From Uranotaenia lowii (taxonomy: Eukaryota; Arthropoda; Insecta; Diptera; Culicidae), in contig NC_073691.1 of the NCBI RefSeq assembly GCF_029784155.1, forward strand, positions 64,858,839 through 64,922,838: 64,000 bases of DNA, in the 5' to 3' direction. The notes under the pieces are model-generated. The model did not search any database. It had not been told where the DNA came from and saw only the letters and a program-made list of their open reading frames with translations. Positions 56,751-64,000 of this stretch are shown one piece after another (positions within the stretch are counted from its first letter, which is position 1; each line of letters opens with the position of its first letter). The translations under genes and the position numbers were made by a program.

Positions 56751-58337
56751 GGGAGTCAGGGGGGCCGGACATTCGGCCGAAGGCCGATAGGCCGAAAGAT
56801 GTTAGGCTGAAGGTCGCTAGGCCGAATGGGTTGAAAGGCCGACGGATGTTCGGCCGAATAGGACAATAGGCCGAATGCGACATTAGGCCGAAGGTTATTT
56901 GGCCGAATATTATTTGGCCGAATGGTCATCAGGCCGAATGGGCGATAGGCCGAATGGTCATGAGGCCGAATGGTCACTAGGCCGAATGGTCATTCGGCCG
57001 AAAGGTCACTAAGCCGAATGGTCATTCGGCCGAATGGTCATTAGGCCGAATGGTCGTTAGGCCGAATGGTCACTAGGCCGAATGGTCGTTAGGCCGAATG
57101 GTCATTTGGCCGGAAGGTCACTAAGCCGAATGGTCATTCGGCCGAATGGTCATTAGGCCGAATGGTCGTTAGGCCGAATGGTCATTAGGCCGAATGGTCA
57201 CTAGGCCGAATGGTCACTAGGCCGAATGTTCATTAGGCCGAATGGTCACAAGGCCGAATGGTCATTAGGCCGAATGGTCGTTAGGCCGAATGGTCATTAG
57301 GCCGAATGATCGGTATGATTTTGGTATGTCTAAGCAATCATTTAAAAATAGGTTAAGGCATCTCTTAGAACAATAAGTCTGTGCGAAACAATATTTTATC
57401 GATGACTAATAAAATAAATATAAGACATATTATCGCTTTCTTGCATGTCGGGCCCCTCAGTAGTTAGGTCGATCAGTAGTTAGGCCGAATGGTAGTTAGG
57501 CCGAATAGTCATTAAGCCGAATGGTCATCAGGCCTAATGGATTGCCTTGTGATCATTCGACCTAATGACCATTCGGCCTTATGAACATTCGGCCTAACAG
57601 CCATTCGGCCAAACGACCATTCGGCCTATCAGCAATTCGGCCTTACGACCTTTCGGCTTAGCATGCCGACATGTGTAAAAGATTTCTTATTGACCTAGCA
57701 ACCATTCATGACGATCAATCAGCCTTATGGCCATTCGGCCTTACGACCATTCGGCCTAGCATCCATTCGGCCTTACGACCATTCGGCCTTGCGACCATTC
57801 GGCCTTGCGATCATTCGGCCTTGCGACCATTCGGCCTTGCGACCATTCGGCCTTGCGACCATTCGGCCTTGCGACCATTCGGCCTTGCGACCATTCGGCC
57901 TTGCGACCATTCGGCCTTGCGACCATTCGGCCTTGCGACCATTCGGCCTTGCGAACATTCGGCCAAACGACCATTCGGCCTAATGACCATTCGGCCTTAC
58001 GACCATTCGGCCTAGTAACCATTCGGCCTTACGACCATTCGGCCTTACGACCATTCGGCCTTACGACTATTCGGCCTAATGACCATTCGGCCTAGTAACC
58101 ATTCGGCTTTATGACCTTTCGGCCTAGTGATCATTCGACCGAACATCCTTTCGGCCTTGCGTCCTTTCGGCCTAACAGCATTCCGCTGGATAACCGTCGG
58201 CCGAATAACCCATTCGGCCTAGTGGCCTGTTCGGCCAGATAGCCCATTCGGCCTAACGTCCATCGGCTGAATGACCTTCGGCCGAATGGCTTTCGGCCTC
58301 ATGACTTTCGGCCGAATGACCCAGCCTCGGGAGTCAG
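56751..58337 (-). mobile_element. foldback element 2 of 16-bp units, 9-bp duplication GGGAGTCAG
   Basis: The element at 56760-58328 (1569 bp) is bounded by GGGAGTCAG at 56751-56759 and 58329-58337. Reversed, its ends are the same as element 1 (GAGGCTGGGTC and GTCCGGCCCCC), and the internal order matches. It differs by array length (11 successive TTGCGA units at 57789-57954 versus 8) and a shorter core (about 57308-57455). It is an independent copy in the opposite orientation, 48 bp from element 1. Confidence 0.9.
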
Positions 58338-59340
58338 TCAGTCAGTCAGTCGGCGAGCAAGCTGAGTAGTGCGTGCAGTTCCCGCTGCAGTTAGTGATCT
58401 GGTGGCCCACTGATGCTGCGTCCGAGCTTCGGAGCTCCGGACAGGTCTGCACAGGACCCTCAACGAAAAATCTTTTATTTGATCCTAAATTTATAGTTTT
58501 CCATATAATTTTTTTCCAATTAAATTTGTGAATCAAAATAAAATTGTTAATGATGAAATTGTTTCACATTTTTCAATTCAGAACTCATGAAACTTTCTTA
58601 TGTTTCAACTCTGCGTATTGATTGAGGATAAAAATTTCAGATTCAAATCTTAAAAATAGTTTGAATTTTAAATACTGAAATAAATACTGATCCAAACTGA
58701 AAATCAAGAACAATAAACTGGATACTTACTAGATATTTTTCCGCAAGTCTCAGGGTTGGGCAAGTCCATGCAATGTTATCCTAAAACCTTGCGAAATAAG
58801 GGCATATTGTTTCAAAATTTTCCCCAAAATCCGGCCAATTTGCAGGAAAATTTCGGAATTTTTCGATTAAAATCAAGATGTAAAATACGTGGAAAACTGT
58901 TTTTATTTTATTGAAACACATAAGCCGATTCAGAATCATATTTAAGGCTTCCAGAAAATCGTTATGTTTATTTTGACAAAATTTAATTAAAAAAATTCAT
59001 TTGAACGCAAGATACATAATTTTAAGGACTAAACTGAAATTTTGGTTTGACTTTGTATAGAGAGTGAGAAAATCTGATGAAAATACGGACAAAATGGTAA
59101 GCTTAGTGTTGAGGTTCAATATTTGGGACTGAATTACTACCAACAAGTGAGTAAAACCGTTGAAAAATTGTAGTGCTGGACTGAAATTTTGAGGTTTTGG
59201 AGTTGAGATTGTAGCACTTTTGATACTCTTGAATCATTTCAGTTGTTCATCAAAATTTGATAAGAAATATGAAATTTTATGTTCAGCAAACAAAATTCAC
59301 TAGGCTTTTTTGAACCTTCATGGGGGGGGTTAACCCCCAA
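58338..59340. other. right part of composite insertion
   Basis: Starts with (GTCA)n at 58333-58351, then AT-rich DNA. 58755-58920 has phrases (CCGGCCAATTTGCAGGAAAA, AATTTCGGAATTTTTCG) reminiscent of the TAAGGTTGCC MITEs. No gene. Confidence 0.4.
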
Positions 59341-59364
59341 CCCCCCCCCCCCCCCCCCCCCCGC
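59341..59364. repeat. poly-C tract
   Basis: A run of more than 20 C residues, preceded by GGGGGGGGTTAACCCCCAAC at about 59322. Such tracts are unstable and prone to assembly error. It marks the right junction of the composite insertion in MITE B/C. Confidence 0.85.
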
Positions 59365-59464
59365 CCCCCATACCATTACCATTTTTTATTTTCATTTTAT
59401 CTTTTATAGTAAAGAATTTATGGAACAACGAAAAAAAGTGGTCCATGATTCCCCACTCTCCCAT
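59365..59464 (+). mobile_element. GTGGGCC-type MITE copy B, right end
   Basis: Aligns to the last 100 bp of copy A (10806-10905): TTTATTTTCATTTTATCTTT, AACAACGAAAAAAAGTGG, CATGATTCCCCACT, CTCCCATA. It is followed by TACCTATATGG, which completes the target site seen intact at 51999. Confidence 0.8.
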
Positions 59465-59679
59465 ACCTATATGGCCTCCAAAATGATACGTACAGTCTTT
59501 TAAAACATGCAATATATTTCGTGCGTATCTCTGTAACAAAAACGTTTTTGTTTATTTGGTAAGCTGATTTATGAGTTGTACTCACTTTGTGGATATGAGG
59601 TGAAAATGTTTTTTCCAAACTAACTTAATAAAAGGTTGAGATAAATTAAATTAATCAGATTTAGCAAGGAAAATGATAG
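59465..59679. repeat. continuation of the 52-kb-type repeat
   Basis: The first ~35 bp match 52004-52035. The remainder is AT-rich without a supported feature. Confidence 0.4.
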
Positions 59680-59960
59680 TCCTTCCACTGATCATACTGA
59701 CTGGACACTCGAATTGGTTTGTTAGATAATTTTTCCAACAGTACGGAATATCAATTCCAGACTGCGCATCGATCGATTTGAAAAAATTTTATCCCAGCTA
59801 GGAAATGCCACCCAACTCAAAAAGAAATAGGCAATTTCTACGATAAAACCGGGATAAACAGGTACATTTTTCCTACAGGGCATTTTTTGTCAAATTTTGC
59901 AGGTTCGCAATGCCGACACCACCTATCGTCGGTATTGCGAACCTGCAAAATTTGACAAAA
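59680..59960. repeat. repeat with a near-perfect 35-bp-arm hairpin
   Basis: Reverse-complement partner of 21535-21793. Its right end forms a stem-loop: TTTTTTGTCAAATTTTGCAG onward (59883-59917) pairs with 59928-59962 with one mismatch around a 10 nt loop. It is probably the folded end of a small DNA element. Confidence 0.8.
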
Positions 59961-60863
59961 AAATTCGCCAGTCAAATTTTGTCAGTGTGTCATGTCAGTG
60001 TGATCAGTGTGAAAAATTAGTGTTGAAGTGGAAAACGACAAAGAATCTTAATCCAAACAACTCCAATAATAAAACGCTATGGGAAGAATCTGAATGTTAT
60101 ATTTTGCGATACTCATCATTATGAATTTTCGTTTCGGAAAAAGTTTACAGTAACAAAATCATCAGCAAAGAAATGACATATTGTGCAACAAAGTGATAGT
60201 TATCAGAAACTTTACGATATTTGATGAATAACCTGAAGTCTATCTAACTAACTTCTATCGATAGTGAGAAATCTTTCTCAATTATTTCAAATTTTTGCAG
60301 CTAGAATCAGACCAGTTTTTCGGATAAAGTACTTTGTTTTGGGGTTTTTGGTTTATTTATTGAATTTTTGAAGCATTTAAAAAGTTTGAAATGTTTTGCA
60401 AAACTAGGTACTACTTTAAATTTAAATATACCATATTAATAAGATACTAAATAAAGAATATACTAAATTTGTAACTTTTGGTCCAGTGAATTCTGAGATA
60501 CACAATGCTGAGTTTCGGAGTTTCTTTGTTTTAATTTCTTTGCGGCTCAAAAAAAACAACATTTCGGTCTTTAATGGTTTGAAAACCGAACAATAATTAA
60601 AACAGAAAGATGGACAACGATGCTGCATAAATTAGGGGGCTGCATTACTAATAAAATTTGAACTACAAAAACAAATGAAATATTGCCTTCATTCAATTTC
60701 CTAGGCCCTCACACTATTCCCCTTTTATTTTTTCCCTTCAACTTTACCATTTTATGGGGTTTCTAGACTTCTTTTCTAGACTTGCTTACTCTTTTAAATT
60801 GTCCCTATTTTTTGAATATCAAAAATTTACATAAAAAACAACAAAAACTACACTAAAACTATA
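59961..60863. other. 3' flank, nothing recognised
   Basis: GTCAGTGTG repeats briefly near 59980-60010. Otherwise AT-rich with no gene. Confidence 0.45.
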
Positions 60864-61627
60864 GGGGAGAATGAGCATACTTGACCCCTGGGAATACTTG
60901 ATTCTTTCGCTATATCTCGACACAGGAATGTCTTACAAATATCAAATGTTCTAGAAAAATGTGCCAAATAGAACAAATTCACAATGCTGTTTTATCTTAA
61001 CAAATTTTCATAATTTATTTTTCGACTTATTGAAATTTGTTTAAAAATTATAACAACATATGATTTGAAGATCTTTGTCACATGAAAAAATAAAAAAATA
61101 ATATTTCTTATATGTCAATCGCTAGAGCATAATATGAACTTTCTAATGCCTCAAAGCAATAGTAAACTCTCAATTTAATTTAAGAAGAAGTTTTCCAAGA
61201 TGTAATTTATGGATATAATGGACCCCTAGAGCCCTAAAAGATATATTTTCTTCTGAATGAATCTTGATCATTGGTTATGATGAAATTACTAATATCCAGT
61301 AATTATCTGTTAAAAAGGACTAAAAATACTGCATTTTTTTAAACTAGAAAATTGTGCCTTAAAGTATGCAATAGCTTTGGGGTAGTAGACTAACTTTTAG
61401 AATTTTCTTTGTCTGATACATACAAACTGTAAAATATGAACTAAAATAGCAAAAAAGTTAATGGACCTTTTATCTTCGTATTTTACTAGATTTTTGCCTA
61501 GTATTAGGACACTCTGAATTGAGGATCAAGTCTCTTTTAGTTAAGTATCAAGTCTCCTGTAACTTAAGAAATGTCACAATTTTTCAATGATGAAATAAAA
61601 AGGGGATCAAGTATCCCCATGCTCCCC
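60864..61627. mobile_element. 764 bp MITE with TTGACCCC ends
   Basis: Begins GGGGAGAATGAGCATACTTG and ends GGGGATCAAGTATCCCCATG then CTCCCC, imperfect inverted repeats with internal repetition of a (T)CAAGTAT(C) phrase. TA precedes the left end. The right flank is AA, so the duplication is not confirmed. Non-coding. Same design as the GTGGGCC and GACCGGACA elements. Confidence 0.75.
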
Positions 61628-64000
61628 AACATTTCCTAAGGAAAATAGTTGAACCCTCACATAAATCAATCTGATTGCTTCTAAACGCTTTGATGTCATC
61701 AAGAAGGGTGTTTGTTTGCGAAAAATAGATATTTTAAGATTTTGAAACACCATTTTTACATATATTTGAATTTTCTAAAACAAACCAAGTTTTCCCCAAT
61801 TTGAAACTCAACTTATAGGTTTTTAAAAGTGGAAAAAAGAATTGAGATATTTTAACTTTAAACTTCATTGATGATTGTGTGAAAACATTTCATGTTGATC
61901 AAAGTTACCCCGGTGATAAATGTTACCCCGTTTTACGGTAGGCGATTTGTGATTCACTGTACGGGAAAAAGGTAAAATTTACTGAGAAGCAAGGTAATTT
62001 TTTCTAATCATCTTTTTCAGTAAATTTTACCTTTTTCGCATTCACCTTGCAAAAAAGTATACAATACCGTTTTCCCAATCATTGATTTAAACATAAATGC
62101 TTGTTGGTTTCTTCAATAAAAATAAACCAAAAACAATTTTTTTTTAAATTTATATTTACTTGAGACAAATAGACTGCCCTGAATGCCCTGATTTGATTCA
62201 TTTGAAAAAAAAAATCACACAAAATACCTAAGTCTATTTTTGTTCAAAATTTTACAGTCCAAATCAGTGCAGTGTTTTTATGGATTGTTTACAAAATTTA
62301 AGGGAATTAGGGGTGAAAAGGCACTATATCTCCGTTCGTATGCTCGTGCGGCATCTGAAACTATGTCCAATCGATACTCTGGACATTTTCGTAGATACGA
62401 GAAGCATATTTTCATAGATTTCGTTCATGTAGGAGGGAGATATTGAATATCTTCGCGGTTTATACACTTTTTCCCATGCAGAAAAACATATATCAATGAA
62501 AAAAAATAATCGATGAATCACTTTCACGGATTACCTCTTAAAATATTGCGGTTGGGGTTCAAAGCTATTATGTTTGACTTCTTTTAAGGTACGACCTTAA
62601 CTGCTCACAATTTGACCGCACCGAACCGAACGCCATGTACATATATGATTTCGAGAAAATTGAGTTCAAAGTTTACAGCCCTAACAATAAGTACCTTTTC
62701 GTATGATATCTTATTTAGTCATCTTACCAACAAATTCAGACTCTTATAAAGGTATAGAGACTATTATTGTTGATTTATGACATGATCATCAGAAAAAAAA
62801 ATTAGATTTTAATAACGATATGTTAGCACTCAGTACACTCTGGTCGAACAAAAATGTTGAAAAAAATGCCATGTATTATCATTTGACTAGGCAACTTGTT
62901 ATAAACTTAAAAGCCTAAGAACAGGCGCTTTCGTCACAAAACGAGTATGGCTGATGCTTGAAAAATTGTATTTTGCGTTGAATCAGAGTCAATCGAGTTA
63001 TACAAATTTCCCACTTTCTGAATCAAAAATATTCTAGATTATAACGTAAAGTTGAATTCTGAACGATAGTGAGCAATAAATTCAAGTTCCTTCTATCATT
63101 AAATGTTAAAAATTCTAAAAAATGATCGTCCAATATTTTTGCAATTATTACTTAACAATGACTTCAGAAGTGCACCTGGAAAATGCTTGCAACTGACTTT
63201 CATACAAACTGTTCATGACATATTCCAAGTTGAAAGCGAAACGGAGTTCGTATGGGATCAGCTAGTTCAAAAATAAATTTAAAGGTACTCAGTGCGGTCT
63301 GGCTGAACGAAATATCGTACAAATGCTGACGATACGCAACATGAAATCTCGGTTTTGAAGGAGCCCAAGAACATTATCGAATCTAAAATCCAGGAAGACT
63401 GAATATTCTTTTATGTATGTATGGTTCCCCCATCGGTAGCAAGGTCCAGCCTATGTCTATGCGGCTTGGCCTTCGAATTGCTTCTCAGACCTACACTGCC
63501 GTTCTACGCAAGAATGTCCCATGTGACTTTTGGGTCATTTTCACTTTTTTGCTGGAAACTGCTTATTATGGTGTTATCTTGCGAATACAAACACAAAAAA
63601 GTATACTTTGTTCTGAACATCTACGAAATTTTCATCTTGGTGGTTGTCTCTATGTTGATGTTCCTACGCAAGAATGTCCCACTGAGAAAAACTCTTCAAA
63701 AACCACTCGACTGTAACAGAATTCCTCAAAAATCGCTTTAGTGACACATTTTACTGTAATGTTGAACGTTAAATGTATTTTTTTATGAATGAAGGTCACA
63801 GGGATGGACAAGGGAGAGGGGGTCACTTTAATGAAAGCTTTTTCTCCACTTCCGGTTCAGGTCCATCATTTTGTCTTATTTTTGGTTCCTCATAATAAGC
63901 ATATTTTCGGATACTTATAGTATTTTTTGGCCTATGTTATCGAAGCTCCAGAATGTGTTATTTAAATGAGCTCGATCATTCCGGCTAATATAATTATGGC
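61628..64000. other. 3' flank, no gene recognised
   Basis: A GTTACCCCGGTGATAAATGTTACCCCG phrase near 61903-61930 resembles one end of another small element. CTACGCAAGAATGTCCCA occurs twice (63505 and 63664). Overlapping open frames at 63417-63741 span that repeat and match no family. Nothing firm. Confidence 0.4.

Noticed and set aside
55321..58095. Long open frames with a 16-residue repeat on both strands
   Set aside because: They follow from stop-free 16-bp tandem units in foldback arms. The same peptide arises in every frame, and there is no start context or gene structure.
55100..58320. CRISPR-like regular repeats
   Set aside because: Units are contiguous 16-mers without unique spacers, in a eukaryotic locus. 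They form the arms of foldback transposons.
63417..63741. Two overlapping ~100-codon frames near the window end
   Set aside because: They overlap in different frames, span a short duplicated phrase (CTACGCAAGAATGTCCCA) and have no recognisable motif.

Overview
This is a eukaryotic, dipteran window, most likely from a mosquito (Culicidae). The evidence is one host gene that is a clear orthologue of insect yellow (yellow-y), a GT/AG two-exon structure, a TATA + Inr + DPE core promoter, and a background of AT-rich DNA full of MITEs, an EN+RT LINE and DD37-type IS630-Tc1-mariner fossils of the kind common in mosquitoes. The species cannot be named from the sequence alone.

Layout. Positions 1-1537 are 5' flank. 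The yellow core promoter lies at 1505-1571, exon 1 codes from 1716 to 1947, and a single phase-1 intron of 46,498 bp runs from 1948 to 48445. Exon 2 codes from 48446 to 49854, with a poly(A) signal at 50039. From about 50.07 kb to 64 kb there is 3' flank with no recognisable host gene. Joined, the exons encode 546 aa: signal peptide, Yellow/MRJP domain, His-rich tail.

The giant intron is a stack of mobile DNA: a 1.8 kb foldback with CACTA ends and 815 bp inner arms (2589-4401); an antisense LINE with an uninterrupted 969-aa ORF2 nested inside a TA-flanked MITE (about 6727-10903); TAAGGTTGCC-type MITEs, one with an exact 8-bp target duplication (17889-18048); a GC-rich tandem-repeat block (14.36-15.66 kb); a tandemly amplified tRNA-derived unit followed by an inverted copy (22.09-23.43 kb); two copies of a ~1.1 kb repeat (20.3 and 25.0 kb); an inverted array of units carrying a CGCCATCTTG hairpin, itself split by an 859 bp TIR element (30.4-32.9 kb); one TIR-bounded but dead Tc1/mariner copy (33253-34687) and one fossil transposase (36442-37180); and further MITEs at 39.6, 46.3 and 47.0 kb. 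Stretches at 26.05-27.6 kb and 38.2-39.4 kb look less repetitive and are candidate locations for intronic yellow enhancers.

The most unusual structure is downstream of yellow at 55088-58328. Two foldback elements built from 16-bp tandem units lie in opposite orientation, 48 bp apart, and each is flanked by its own 9-bp target duplication. Together they form a ~3.2 kb near-palindrome. They sit inside a ~5.46 kb insertion that split another MITE into halves at 53105-53904 and 59365-59462. A related sequence at 51969-52030 acts as an empty-site reference for that MITE. Most long open frames besides yellow and LINE ORF2 are by-products of repeats.
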